Program-made: the position numbers and the translations under genes
The notes under the pieces: generated by a model
Told to the model about the DNA's origin: nothing
What the model saw: only the letters and a program-made list of their open reading frames with translations
Database searches by the model: none
NCBI GenBank assembly: GCA_028278425.1
Contig: JANQEJ010000242.1
Span: 1 to 36,015 of the forward strand
Direction: 5' to 3'
DNA: 36,015 nucleotides
From: Planctomycetota bacterium
Lineage (GTDB): Bacteria > Planctomycetota > UBA1135 > GCA-002686595
Shown: positions 8,724 through 18,031 of the stretch, in pieces
Layout of the letters: every line of letters starts with the position of its first letter
Position numbering within the stretch: position 1 is the stretch's first letter

Positions 8724-8853
8724 GCGGCCGGACGAGGGACCGCTCGCCGGCCCAGAAACCCCGAGAGCCCCGAGACATCGGCCGAGGCGATACGGTATGG
8801 CCCACGAAGTCCCCCCCGAGCATCCCCTCCGGACCCCCAACGCGGACCTTGCT

Positions 8854-11484
8854 ATGAAAGTCGCTCCCGAGCTCCTCTTCCTAGCCCTCTTCGCCGTTCC
8901 CACCGCCGCCCAGGACCTCTTCGACGCCCCGATCTACGTGACCGGCTCGACCGGCGGTGAGTTCCGCGGGCACGGCGACTTCGACGGGGACGGGGATCCG
9001 GACCTGCTCCACATGACCGGCTGGCTCGACTGGACCGGGATGACGGTGTTCTTCAACCAGGGCGGCGGGAAGTTCACGGCGGGTCCCGAGCTGGTTTTCA
9101 CCGCACCGCCCGGAACCGACGTGGCGGAGTTCGATCCGGCGATCGGCGACTTCAACGGCGACGGTTTCGCGGACGTCGGCGTCGGCTACAACGACTTCTC
9201 CACCAACGACGAGTTCGTCGTCTTCTTCGGCGACGGCGCCGGCGGCTTTCCGACGAATGCTTCGCTCGGGTTGAGCTTCCCGAGCCTGACCGCGACGGGC
9301 AACATCGACGGCGACGCCGCGGACGAGATCGCGCTCATCGACAACGGCACCGCGTTCGACCGCACGCTGCGGTGGATCGACTGGAACGGCGTGTCCCTGG
9401 TGTCCTCGACGCCGCTGCTCGTCGACGGTTCCGAGCCCGATCCCGACGGCGGCGCCTTCGTGTTCGGCACGGGCGACTTCGACTCGGACGGCGACGACGA
9501 CGTCGTCGCGACGAACCTCGCGCACAACAAGGTGCGCATCTTCCCGACGGTGGCGGGCAACCCGACGTTCAGCGCGCAGGTCTTCCCCGTGATCTCGGAG
9601 ATGGACGACATCAACCATCGCGTGCGCGGCGCGGACCTCGACGGGGACGGGGACGACGACATCGTGCACCTGAAGATGAACACGGGCGATCCGGGGCCGT
9701 GGGTGCAGACCTACGAGAACGTGAGCGGCGTCCTCGTCCAGCGTCCGGCGGAGAACGTGCCGCGGCCGACCGCCGGCTGGATCCAGCCGCACAACCTGCG
9801 CGTCGGCGACCTGAACGGCGACGGCTGGATGGAGCTCTTCGCGAACGCGGGCGTGACGGCGCTCGACGTGGTGGTCTCCGACGCCGACTGGACCTTCTCC
9901 GAGGGCTTCGAGGCGCGCGGCTCGGGGCAGTCGGTGGGCGGCGGACCCGCGGACTTCACCGGCGACGGGAACCTCGACTTCGCCGGCACGCGCACGATCT
10001 TCGTCGGCGACGGCACGCTGAACCACTCGACGACGAGCACGTCGGGCCTGCTCATGACGTTCGCGGACGAACCATACATCTTCGACTTCGAAGGCGACGG
10101 CGACCTCGACCTGATGGGAGCTTCCGCCGGCGCCGGGCAGACCAACGACGGCACGGGGACCTTCGCCACGACCGGCACGCTCTTCGAGAGCCCCGGCTTC
10201 GGCTTCAACTGGGGCTTCCCGTCCGCCTTCGGCGACTTCAACGGCGACGGGCGGCGCGACTTCCTCACCGCGCTCTTCGGCTCGGGGTCGGACTTCCTCG
10301 GCATGCACCTGCTCGTCGACGACGGGATCGGCAAGTACGTCGACGCCGGTCTCGCGTCCGGCACCCCCACGGCGATCCCCGGCCCCGGCTTCGGCGACTC
10401 GGGCTACTGGGACACCGCCGACGCCGACAGCGACGGCGACCTCGACATGCTGGTCGAGGACGGCTACTGGGAGAACACGGGATCGGGCTTCCTGAGCGGC
10501 TTCGTCCCCGCGTGGAACGGCCGCGCGCGCGACGGCGCGGACGTGAACGGCGACACGGACATCGATCTCATCGCGACGCGCGACGTCGGAGCGTCGACGC
10601 TGGTCTTCTTGATCGAGAACACCGGCACGGGCTACCAGGAGCACAACCTCATCACCGCGCCCGGTGACCTCGAGGCGGTGTTCCACGACCTCGACGGCGA
10701 CGGCGATCCGGACGTGATGGCGGCCGACCCCGACGGAAATGACATCTTCCTCTTCGAGAACGTCGGCGGCGCGCTCGTCAACGCCGGGCTCTACGAGGGC
10801 ATCGGCAAGCAGATCCGCGCCCCCGGCGTCGAGGACTTCGACGGCGACGGCAAGCTCGACCTCTTGACGATGCGGTTCGAAGACAACGGCTTCCCGTTCA
10901 ACCTGACCGTGCTGACGGTACTCCGCCGCACGGGCCCCGGCCTCGTGTACGAGGTCATGGAGGAGTACTTCCCCGCCGCGACGCTCGACGGTTTCCTCGA
11001 CCAGGACGGCGACGGCGACCTCGACGGCTATGGCAAGTTCGGCGGCCTGCTCGGCCTGCGCGTGAAGGCGCCCGACGGAGGCGTCACGCGGCAGTTCAAG
11101 CCCGGCTTCCCCGGCACCGGAGGCGTCGAGCCCATCATCGGCGCGCTCGGACCCGCGACGAGCACGAACCCGAACGGCGAGCTGCGCATCGTCCGCGGCG
11201 TCGGCGGCGGTCTGCTCTTCACGCTCTTCGGTCCCACGGAGGTCGACCTGCCGGACGTCCCGTTCCCCGGGATGTCGCTCTACGTCGGGTCGCCGACGAT
11301 CCTCTCGCCCGTCCCGATGGGAGGCACGCCCGGCGCTCCGGGCGAAGGCTCGTTCGCCTACTCCCTGCCGACGCTGCCGGGCCTCTTCGGGCTCTCGTTC
11401 ACGCACCAGGCCTTCGTGCTCGACCCCGGCTCGAGCACCGGGGTGAGCGCTTCGAACGGTCTCGAGATCGTCTACGGCCAGTAG
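8854..11484 (+). CDS. Secreted FG-GAP/VCBS repeat protein, tandem copy 1
   Basis: An 876-residue exported protein. Start ATG 8854 is preferred over 8797 because it puts the signal peptide (MKVAPELLFLALFAVPTAAQ) at the N-terminus and matches the paralogue downstream. The body is a long series of FG-GAP/VCBS motifs such as GDFDGDGDPDLL, GDFNGDGFADV and FDFEGDGDLDLMG, whose Asp-x-Asp-Gly-Asp loops bind calcium in integrin-like beta-propellers. The last about 136 residues form a different, repeat-free Gly/Pro-rich domain shared with copy 2. Such proteins are usually displayed at the surface and bind ligands or matrix. TACGGT at 8791-8796 is also present at a similar distance before copy 2, possibly a shared promoter element. 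No enzymatic motif is visible. Confidence 0.93.
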   Translation: MKVAPELLFLALFAVPTAAQDLFDAPIYVTGSTGGEFRGHGDFDGDGDPDLLHMTGWLDWTGMTVFFNQGGGKFTAGPELVFTAPPGTDVAEFDPAIGDFNGDGFADVGVGYNDFSTNDEFVVFFGDGAGGFPTNASLGLSFPSLTATGNIDGDAADEIALIDNGTAFDRTLRWIDWNGVSLVSSTPLLVDGSEPDPDGGAFVFGTGDFDSDGDDDVVATNLAHNKVRIFPTVAGNPTFSAQVFPVISEMDDINHRVRGADLDGDGDDDIVHLKMNTGDPGPWVQTYENVSGVLVQRPAENVPRPTAGWIQPHNLRVGDLNGDGWMELFANAGVTALDVVVSDADWTFSEGFEARGSGQSVGGGPADFTGDGNLDFAGTRTIFVGDGTLNHSTTSTSGLLMTFADEPYIFDFEGDGDLDLMGASAGAGQTNDGTGTFATTGTLFESPGFGFNWGFPSAFGDFNGDGRRDFLTALFGSGSDFLGMHLLVDDGIGKYVDAGLASGTPTAIPGPGFGDSGYWDTADADSDGDLDMLVEDGYWENTGSGFLSGFVPAWNGRARDGADVNGDTDIDLIATRDVGASTLVFLIENTGTGYQEHNLITAPGDLEAVFHDLDGDGDPDVMAADPDGNDIFLFENVGGALVNAGLYEGIGKQIRAPGVEDFDGDGKLDLLTMRFEDNGFPFNLTVLTVLRRTGPGLVYEVMEEYFPAATLDGFLDQDGDGDLDGYGKFGGLLGLRVKAPDGGVTRQFKPGFPGTGGVEPIIGALGPATSTNPNGELRIVRGVGGGLLFTLFGPTEVDLPDVPFPGMSLYVGSPTILSPVPMGGTPGAPGEGSFAYSLPTLPGLFGLSFTHQAFVLDPGSSTGVSASNGLEIVYGQ

Positions 11485-11518
11485 TTCCGAAGACTCGGAG
11501 ACAACCGGCACCGGCGTA

Positions 11519-11564
11519 CGGTTCGGGTTGGGAGGGCTTCCCCTCCCCCGCCTGACCCGAACCG
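11519..11564 (+). promoter_or_regulatory. Composite hairpin in leader of FG-GAP copy 2
   Basis: A perfect 10-base inverted repeat (CGGTTCGGGT at 11519-11528 and ACCCGAACCG at 11555-11564) encloses a second stem (GGGAGG 11530-11535 with CCTCCC 11542-11547). It lies 34 bases after the stop of copy 1 and ends 10 bases before the ATG of copy 2. No T-tract follows, so it may be a leader structure covering the ribosome binding region rather than a simple terminator. Structure is seen; function is inferred. Confidence 0.5.
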
Positions 11565-11574
11565 GGACCTTGTC

Positions 11575-14184
11575 ATGAAGGCCATTCCCATTCCGCTCCT
11601 CTTCGTCGCGGCGCCGCTCGCCGCGCAGGACCTCTTCGACGCTCCGGTCTACGTCACCGGCTCCGGCACCGGCGACTTCCGCGGGCATGGCGATTTCGAC
11701 GGCGACGGCGACACGGACCTCTTGCACACGACCGGCTTCACCCTGGACTGGACCGGGATGACGGTCTTCTTCAACGAGGGGGCCGGGGAGTTCACGCCGG
11801 GCGCGGAGACCGTCTTCCCCTTCGCCGGCGACGTGGCGCAGTACGACCCGGCGATCGGAGACTTCGACGGGGATGGCGTCCTCGACGTCGCGGTCGACAC
11901 CAACCAGCTCTTCGGCGCGAGCGGGATCGGAGTGATGTTCGGCGACGGTGCGGGCGGCTTCCCGACCTCGGCCTTCATCGAGCTGAAGGCGCCCACCTTC
12001 AAGGTCGCCGGCAACGCCGACGCCGACCCGGCGGACGAGATCGCGGTGCTCGACCTCGGCAGCGGCGAGCCGCGCACGCTGCGGTGGATAGACTGGACCG
12101 GCTCGGCGCTCGTTTCGTCGACGCCGCTGCTCGTCGACGGCTCGCCCGCGGACCCCGAAGGCGTCCACCTCATCCACGCTGGCGACGTCGACTCGGACGG
12201 CGACGACGACATCGTCGCGACGAGTATGCAGTTCGACACGGTGCGCGTGTTCCCCACGGTCGCCGGCGCGCCGACCTACGGGCCGATCTTCGAGGCTTCG
12301 CCGTTCATGGTCAGCCTCTTCCACCGGGTCCGCAGCGGCGACCTGGACGGCGACGGCGACGACGACGTCGTCCACCAGGCAAGCCCGGCCGGAACCAACG
12401 CCTGGGTTCAGACCTACGAGAACGTGGGCGGCGTCCTCGTCCAGCGCGAGCCCGAGCTCGTGCCGCGGCCCACGGCCGGCTACTTCGAGCCCGCCGGCCT
12501 GCGTCTGGGCGACCTGAACGGCGACGGTTGGATGGAGCTGTTCTCGAACAACGCGGGGTCCCAGCTCGACGTCATCGTCTCCGACGGCGACTGGACCTAC
12601 TCCGAGGGCTTCCTCGCGCGCGGCTGCGGCGAGACGCCGGGCGGAGGGGCCGCCGACTACGACGGCGACGGGAACGTCGACTTCGCCACGACGCGCACGC
12701 TCTACCTCGGCGACGGGACGCTGACGGACTCGACGACGAGCGCGCCGGGGCTCATCACCGCCTTCGCGGACGGGCCGTACGTCTTCGACTTCGAAGGGGA
12801 CGGCGACCTCGACCTGATGGGCGCCTCCAACGGCGGCGGGCAGTCCAACGACGGTACCGGAGCGTTCTCGCTCGTCGGCACGCTCTTCGAGAGCGGCGGC
12901 ACGGGCACGTTCTGGAGCAAGCCCTCCGCCTTCGGCGACTTCGACGGCGACGGCCGGCGCGACTTCATCGCCGGGCTCACGGGGCCCGGGTCGGAGTTCC
13001 TCGGCATGCACCTGCTACTCGACGACGGGATCGGCGGTTACGCGGACGCGGGGATCGCTTCCGGAAGCCCGACCCCGATCCAGGGGCCGATCGGCGATGC
13101 CGGCTACTGGGACGCGGCCGACGCCGACGGCGATGGCGACGTCGACGTGCTCGTCCAGGACGGTTACTACGAAAACACCGGCTCGGGCTTCCTCGGCGGC
13201 TTCGTCGCCGCTTGGGGCGGCCGGGCGCGCGACGGAGCGGACGTGGACGGCGACGGCGACACGGACCTTCTCGCTACGCGCGACCTCGGCACGACGACGC
13301 TCGTCTTCCTGCTCGAGCGGACGGCCTCGGGGTACGTCGAGCACAACCTGGTCACCGCCATCGGCGACCTCGAGGCGGTCTTCCACGACCTCGACGGCGA
13401 CGGCGATTCCGACGCGATGGCGGCCGACCCGGACGCGAGCGACACCTACCTCTTCGAGAACGCGGGCGGCGTGCTCGTCAGCGCGGGCTCCTTCGACAGC
13501 CTCGGCGAGCTGATCCGGGCACCCGGCGTCGAGGACGTCGACGGGGACGGCTTGCTCGACCTCATCACGATGCGGCTCGAGACCGTCGGCACCTTCTACA
13601 ACTTCCCGGTCCTGACGGTGAACCGGCGAACGGGACCCGGCCTGACCTACGAGGTCTTCGAGGAGTACTTCCCGTCCGCGCAGCTCGACGGCTTCCTCGA
13701 CCAGGACGGCGACGGCGACCTCGACGGTTTCGGCACGTTCGAGGGGCTGATCGGCCAGCGCGTCCAGGCGCCCGACGGCGGCGTGACGCGCCAGTTCAAG
13801 TCCGGCTTCCCCGGCACCGGCGGCGTCGAGCCCATCATCGGCGCCCTCGGGCCGGCGACGAGCACGAACCCGAACGGCGAGCTGCGCATCGTGCGCGGCG
13901 TCGGCGGCGGCCTCCTCTTCACCGTCTTCGGTCCGCTCGAGGTCGACCAGCCGGACGTCCCGCTCCCCGGGATGTCGCTCTACGTCGGCTCGCCGACGAT
14001 CCTGTCGGCCGTTCCGATGGGCGGGACCCCCGGCGCGCCCGGCGAGGGCTCGTTCGCCTACTCGCTGCCGACCCTGCCCGGCCTCTTCGGCCTCTCGTTC
14101 ACGCACCAGGCCTTCGTGCTCGACCCGGGCTCGACCACGGGCGTGAGCGCCTCGAACGGCCTCGAGATCGTCTACGGCAAGTAG
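11575..14184 (+). CDS. Secreted FG-GAP/VCBS repeat protein, tandem copy 2
   Basis: An 869-residue paralogue of the preceding gene, aligned from signal peptide (MKAIPIPLLFVAAPLAAQ) to C-terminus. It carries the same order of calcium-loop repeats (GHGDFDGDGDTDLL, GDFDGDGVLDV, GDVDSDGDDDIV, FDFEGDGDLDLMG, LDQDGDGDLDGFG), so a multi-bladed propeller is expected. The last 136 residues differ from copy 1 at only 8 positions by my count, whereas the repeat region has diverged more and the codons in the conserved part differ at many silent sites; the C-terminal domain is thus under strong protein-level constraint. It may serve in export, sorting or surface attachment (inference). The start is fixed by the signal peptide; the ribosome binding site is weak. 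Confidence 0.93.
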   Translation: MKAIPIPLLFVAAPLAAQDLFDAPVYVTGSGTGDFRGHGDFDGDGDTDLLHTTGFTLDWTGMTVFFNEGAGEFTPGAETVFPFAGDVAQYDPAIGDFDGDGVLDVAVDTNQLFGASGIGVMFGDGAGGFPTSAFIELKAPTFKVAGNADADPADEIAVLDLGSGEPRTLRWIDWTGSALVSSTPLLVDGSPADPEGVHLIHAGDVDSDGDDDIVATSMQFDTVRVFPTVAGAPTYGPIFEASPFMVSLFHRVRSGDLDGDGDDDVVHQASPAGTNAWVQTYENVGGVLVQREPELVPRPTAGYFEPAGLRLGDLNGDGWMELFSNNAGSQLDVIVSDGDWTYSEGFLARGCGETPGGGAADYDGDGNVDFATTRTLYLGDGTLTDSTTSAPGLITAFADGPYVFDFEGDGDLDLMGASNGGGQSNDGTGAFSLVGTLFESGGTGTFWSKPSAFGDFDGDGRRDFIAGLTGPGSEFLGMHLLLDDGIGGYADAGIASGSPTPIQGPIGDAGYWDAADADGDGDVDVLVQDGYYENTGSGFLGGFVAAWGGRARDGADVDGDGDTDLLATRDLGTTTLVFLLERTASGYVEHNLVTAIGDLEAVFHDLDGDGDSDAMAADPDASDTYLFENAGGVLVSAGSFDSLGELIRAPGVEDVDGDGLLDLITMRLETVGTFYNFPVLTVNRRTGPGLTYEVFEEYFPSAQLDGFLDQDGDGDLDGFGTFEGLIGQRVQAPDGGVTRQFKSGFPGTGGVEPIIGALGPATSTNPNGELRIVRGVGGGLLFTVFGPLEVDQPDVPLPGMSLYVGSPTILSAVPMGGTPGAPGEGSFAYSLPTLPGLFGLSFTHQAFVLDPGSTTGVSASNGLEIVYGK

Positions 14185-14231
14185 CGCCGTCGCGTCTATC
14201 CTGACGGGACACCCCGTTGGGAGGAGACGCG

Positions 14232-14795
14232 ATGGCGAAGGCGACGAAGGAGAAGAAGGCCGCGGGCGTGAGCTCGGAGGCCGTTCAGAAGAAGACCGGC
14301 AAGACCTGGGCGCAGTGGCTGCGCTTCCTCGACGGAAAGGGCGCGAAGAAGCTCGACCACAAGGGGATCGTCGCGCTCGTGGCGAAGACGCACCCCGACA
14401 TCGGCGGGTGGTGGCACCAGATGGTCACGGTCGGCTACGAGCAGGAGCGCGGGCTGCGCGCCGTGCACGAGAAGACCGGCGGTTTCGCGGCGAGCAAGAG
14501 CAAGACGGTCGGCGTCCCGCTCGCGAAGCTCTACAAGGCCTGGAGCGACGGGCACACGCGGCGCAAGTGGCTCGACGAGGACGTGACAGTCCGCAAGGCG
14601 ACCAGGGAGAAGTCGATGCGCATCACCTGGTCCGACGGGAAGTCGAGCGTGAACGTCAACTTCTACGCGAAGGGCGCCGGCAAGAGCATGGTGCAGCTCC
14701 AGCACGAGAAGCTCGCGAGCGCGAAGCAGGTCGAGAAGCTCAAGGCCTTCTGGTCCGCCGCCTTCGAGCGGATGACCGCGACGCTCGGAGCCTAG
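14232..14795 (+). CDS. DUF4287-like/SRPBCC-domain protein
   Basis: A 187-residue, Lys-rich cytosolic protein. ATG 14232 is chosen because GGGAGGAG (14219-14226) lies at ideal spacing; an upstream TTG at 14217 is inside that signal. Residues about 10-80 resemble the DUF4287 helical module (KTGKTWAQWLRFLDGKGAKKLDHKGIV... then WWHQMVTVGYEQERGLR). Residues about 85-187 look like an SRPBCC/AHSA1 ligand-binding fold: LAKLYKAWSDGHTRRKWL, MRITWSDGKSSVNVNF, MVQLQHEKLAS and a final helix KLKAFWSAAFERM. Members of the fold bind hydrophobic ligands or act as stress-related co-chaperones; the ligand is unknown. TATCCT at 14197-14202 could be a -10 element. The amidohydrolase gene starts one base after its stop. 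Confidence 0.8.
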   Translation: MAKATKEKKAAGVSSEAVQKKTGKTWAQWLRFLDGKGAKKLDHKGIVALVAKTHPDIGGWWHQMVTVGYEQERGLRAVHEKTGGFAASKSKTVGVPLAKLYKAWSDGHTRRKWLDEDVTVRKATREKSMRITWSDGKSSVNVNFYAKGAGKSMVQLQHEKLASAKQVEKLKAFWSAAFERMTATLGA

Positions 14796-14796
14796 C

Positions 14797-16023
14797 GTGG
14801 AGCCGGTCGAGGTCGCGCTCGTCCTGGTCCTGACGGGCGCGCGAGTCCTCGCGCCGGACGCCGGCTCCTGGCTGGAGGACCACGCCGTCGTCGTCGCGGA
14901 CGGCCGGATCGCGGCCGTCGGACCGTTGAGCGAGCTCGACGTTCCCGCCGGCGCGGAGCGCGTCGAGCTCGAGGGCTACCTGATCCCCGGCTTGATCGAC
15001 CTGCACTCGCACCTGCTCCTGCACCCCTACGACGAGGCGTCCTGGAACGACCAGGTGCTGAAGGAGTCGCTGGAGCTGCGGACGATCCGCGCGACGGCCG
15101 CGGCCAAGGTCACGCTCGAGGCCGGCTTCACGACGCTGCGCGAGCTCGGCACCGAGGGAGCGGCCTACGCCGACGTCGCTTTACGCGACTCGATCGGCGC
15201 CGGCATCGTCCCCGGGCCGCGCATCTTCGCGGCGACGCGCGCGCTCGTCGCGACCGGCTGCTACGGGCCGTCGGGCTTCGACCCGCGCTGGGACGTGCCG
15301 AAGGGCGCGCAGGTGGCCGACGGACCCGACGGGGTGCGCGTCGCCGTGCGCGAGCAGATCGCCGCCGGCGCGGACTGGATCAAGGTCTACGCCGACTACC
15401 GCCGCAAGCCCGGCGACGCTTCCACCCCGACCTATTCCGCCGCGGAGCTGGCGGCGATCGTCGACGAAGCGACGAGCGCCGGCGTCCCGGTCGCGGCGCA
15501 CGCGTCCACCGACGAGGCGATCCGCCGCTCCGTCGCGGCGGGCGTCAAGACGATCGAGCACGGCTACGACGCGTCGCTGGAGACCCTCGTCGTGATGCGC
15601 GAGAAGGGCGTCGTGCTGTGCCCGACGCTGACCGCCTCGGAGTCGATCGCGCGCTACTCCGGCTGGCGGCCGGGCTCGCCCGAGCCGCCGCGGGTCGCGA
15701 AGGCCCGCGCGCTGGTGGAGCGCGCGATCCGCTCCGGTGTCACGATCGCGTGCGGAAGCGACGTCGGCGTCTTCACGCACGGCGAAAACGCGCGCGAGCT
15801 CGAGCTGCTCGTCGCCTACGGCCTGGATCCGACGGCGGCCCTGCGCTCCGCGACGACGATCGCCGCCGACGTGCTGTCGCGCCCCGACCTCGGGCGGATC
15901 GCGGCGGGAGCGACCGCCGACCTGGTCCTCCTGCGCGGGGATCCGCTGGCGGACCCGAGCGCCCTGCGCGCGCCGCTCGCCGTGTACAAGGACGGCAAGC
16001 TCGCCGTCGATCGGCGCAACTGA
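14797..16023 (+). CDS. Metal-dependent amidohydrolase (imidazolonepropionase/prolidase-like)
   Basis: A 408-residue amidohydrolase-superfamily enzyme. The metal ligands are all visible: His70-Ser-His72 (GLIDLHSHLL), Lys196 (DWIKVYADY), His235 (VAAHAST), His255 (IEHGYD) and Asp322 (CGSDVG). The flanking beta-sandwich segments are present (ADGRIAAVGP at the start, AGATADLVLLRGDPL at the end). This layout with a Lys bridge matches the imidazolonepropionase-like group that includes Xaa-Pro dipeptidases and aryl-dipeptidases; the substrate is probably a cyclic amide or dipeptide. GTG 14797 is used, with GGAG at 14789-14792 as ribosome binding site. No convincing signal peptide is present. It lies between the SRPBCC gene and two exported propeller proteins, so a shared operon is likely. 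Confidence 0.87.
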   Translation: MEPVEVALVLVLTGARVLAPDAGSWLEDHAVVVADGRIAAVGPLSELDVPAGAERVELEGYLIPGLIDLHSHLLLHPYDEASWNDQVLKESLELRTIRATAAAKVTLEAGFTTLRELGTEGAAYADVALRDSIGAGIVPGPRIFAATRALVATGCYGPSGFDPRWDVPKGAQVADGPDGVRVAVREQIAAGADWIKVYADYRRKPGDASTPTYSAAELAAIVDEATSAGVPVAAHASTDEAIRRSVAAGVKTIEHGYDASLETLVVMREKGVVLCPTLTASESIARYSGWRPGSPEPPRVAKARALVERAIRSGVTIACGSDVGVFTHGENARELELLVAYGLDPTAALRSATTIAADVLSRPDLGRIAAGATADLVLLRGDPLADPSALRAPLAVYKDGKLAVDRRN

Positions 16024-16060
16024 GGTATCCTGCCGGACCAATCGCCCCCCGGAGGAACCC

Positions 16061-18031
16061 ATGAAAGCCCTCGCCCTTTGTGTGGCCCTGGCCGCCTTCT
16101 CGCCCCAGGAGGACGGCGAAGAGCCGGCCTACACCGTTCGGGTCACGCCCGCCTCGCTCGAGCTGGAGGTCGGCGACACCGGCACGATCGAGGCCAAGCT
16201 CTTCGACGCGGACGGCCAAGCGGTCGGCGGCGACGACATCCGCATCATGTACTTCACGCGCAGCCGCGGCGCGGTGAAGGTGAAGCGGGACGGCTCCGTG
16301 ACGGCGGTCAAACCCGGTACCTGGGAAGTGGTCGCCCGCGCCGCCACGCGCGAGCGCCCGCGGCCGGTCGCGACCGTCACGGTCAACGTCAAGCACCCGC
16401 CGCTCGAGCGGATCGAGTTCGTCGATCCCCCCGACCGGATCTACGCCGGGACCACGCAGCGCGTGCGCGCGCGGCTCGTCGACGTCAAGGGCACCGAGCG
16501 CGGCGACGTGGCGATCGAGGTGGCGACCGGGGGATCGGGCAGCGCCACGGTCGACGCGCTCGGCCACGTGACCGGCACGGCGCCGGGCATCTGCGAGCTG
16601 GTCGCCGAGGCCGAGGGCTTCCGCGCCAGCCACCAGCTCGAGATCGCGAGCAACCCGGTGAGCTCGCTCGCGCTGCGCGCGTCCGCCACGGAGGTGCGGA
16701 CCGGCGACGTGGTGACCTTCGAGGCCGCCGGCGTCGACGCGAACGGAAACCCGCAGCCCGACGTCCCCGTTCACTTCTCCTTCGAGGCCCGGCCGGACGA
16801 CACCCTCGGGCAGGCCGCCACCGGCCAGATCGAGCAGGACGGCCGCTTCGTCGCGGAGGCGCCGGGCGTCTACACGATCGTCGCCACGTGCGGCGACGCG
16901 GTCGCCAAGGTGTCGATCCGCGCCGACGCGCGCAACGTGCAGAGGAAGATCGAGCTCGTCGGCCAGGGCAAGGTGCTCGACGTGCACACCTCCGACCTGT
17001 GGGTCTGGGAGGGCGTCGACGGGCGCGACTACTGCGTCACCGGCACCTGGGGCGCGAACGGCGAGGCGTATTTCTGGGACGTCACCGACCCGACGGCCAT
17101 CGAGCGCATCGCCACGGTCACGGTCGACGCGCGCACGGTCAACGACGTCAAGGTCTCGGAGGACGGCCGGCTTTGCGTGATCAGCCGCGAGGGCGCGTCG
17201 AACCGCAAGAACGGCATCGTCATCATCGACGTCGAGAACCCCGCCGACCCCGAGATCATCTCGACCTTCACGGAGAACCTGACCGGCGGGGTGCACAACC
17301 TCTTCATCTATCAGGACCACGTCTACGCGCTCAGCGCGGCGCGCCGCTACGACATCATCAACATCGAGGATCCGGCTAAGCCGCACCGCGTGGGCTCGTT
17401 CGAGCTCGAGGAGCCGGGCCACTCGATCCACGACGTCTGGGTGGAGAACGGCATCGCCTACTCCTCCAACTGGAGCAACGGCGTGCACATCGTCGACGTC
17501 GGCGGCGGCGGCATGGGCGGCAGCCCGTCCAACCCGGTGCCGATGGGCGACTACCAGTACCCGAGCGGCTGGAACCACGCCGCCTTCCCGTACCGGAGCT
17601 CCGACACCGGCAAGTTCTACGTGATCGCGGGCGACGAGGCCTTCCCCTACAACCTGTACACCGAGAACAAGCCCACCTACCCGCGCGGGTGGTTCCACTT
17701 CGTCGACTTCAGCGACATGGAGAACCCGAAGGAGGTCGCGCGCTACGAGGTGCCCGAGGCGGGCACGCACAACCTCTGGGTGGAGGACGACGTGCTCTAC
17801 GCCGCCTACTACAACGGCGGCCTGCGCGTGGTCGACATCTCCGGCGACCTGATGGGCGACCTGTACAAGCAGGGGCGCGAGATCGGCTGGTTCCTGCCGA
17901 CCGACCACAAGGGCAAGATCCCGAACGCGCCCATGGTGTGGGGACCGCAGCCGCACAAGGGCAACATCTTCTTCTCCGACTGGAACTCCGGCCTCTGGGC
18001 GGTGAAGGTCGTGCCGGAGACGCAGCAGTGA
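16061..18031 (+). CDS. Exported Ig-like (Big_2) and LVIVD beta-propeller protein
   Basis: A 656-residue protein that begins with a short signal peptide (MKALALCVALAAFS) after a clear GGAGGA (16051-16056), which decides the start within a much longer open frame. Residues about 25-290 hold three bacterial Ig-like domains (RVTPASLELEVGDTGTIEAK and LALRASATEVRTGDVVTFEA type starts). Residues about 293-656 hold LVIVD-type propeller repeats: GIVIIDVENPADPEIIS, YDIINIEDPAKPHRVGSFE, VHIVDVGG, LRVVDISGDL. His residues recur at blade starts (GGVHNLFI, GHSIHDVWV, AGTHNLWV). LVIVD proteins are extracellular or periplasmic and of unknown biochemical role. Its TGA overlaps the GTG of the next propeller gene, which suggests the two products are made together and may interact. 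Confidence 0.87.
   Translation: MKALALCVALAAFSPQEDGEEPAYTVRVTPASLELEVGDTGTIEAKLFDADGQAVGGDDIRIMYFTRSRGAVKVKRDGSVTAVKPGTWEVVARAATRERPRPVATVTVNVKHPPLERIEFVDPPDRIYAGTTQRVRARLVDVKGTERGDVAIEVATGGSGSATVDALGHVTGTAPGICELVAEAEGFRASHQLEIASNPVSSLALRASATEVRTGDVVTFEAAGVDANGNPQPDVPVHFSFEARPDDTLGQAATGQIEQDGRFVAEAPGVYTIVATCGDAVAKVSIRADARNVQRKIELVGQGKVLDVHTSDLWVWEGVDGRDYCVTGTWGANGEAYFWDVTDPTAIERIATVTVDARTVNDVKVSEDGRLCVISREGASNRKNGIVIIDVENPADPEIISTFTENLTGGVHNLFIYQDHVYALSAARRYDIINIEDPAKPHRVGSFELEEPGHSIHDVWVENGIAYSSNWSNGVHIVDVGGGGMGGSPSNPVPMGDYQYPSGWNHAAFPYRSSDTGKFYVIAGDEAFPYNLYTENKPTYPRGWFHFVDFSDMENPKEVARYEVPEAGTHNLWVEDDVLYAAYYNGGLRVVDISGDLMGDLYKQGREIGWFLPTDHKGKIPNAPMVWGPQPHKGNIFFSDWNSGLWAVKVVPETQQ

Larger units (their letters stand above)
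8854..14184 (+). repeat. Tandem gene duplication (two FG-GAP paralogues)
   Basis: The two coding sequences are head-to-tail with 90 bases between them and are similar over their full length, including part of the upstream leader (GGACCTTG lies just before both ATGs). The duplication is old enough for many silent differences. Confidence 0.9.

Noticed and set aside
8881..13011. A 1376-codon open frame on the minus strand opposite both FG-GAP genes
   Set aside because: It is the mirror of strongly biased GC-ending codons and Asp/Gly repeats; its product is a monotonous Arg/Val/Glu/Ala string with no signal peptide or motif, while the plus strand encodes clear paralogues.
8970..13760. Recurrent GACGGCGACGGCGAC-type repeats that could look like a CRISPR or tandem repeat array
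   Set aside because: They are in-frame codons for the calcium-binding Asp-Gly-Asp loops, irregularly spaced and inside functional genes; no CRISPR spacer pattern or cas gene is present.
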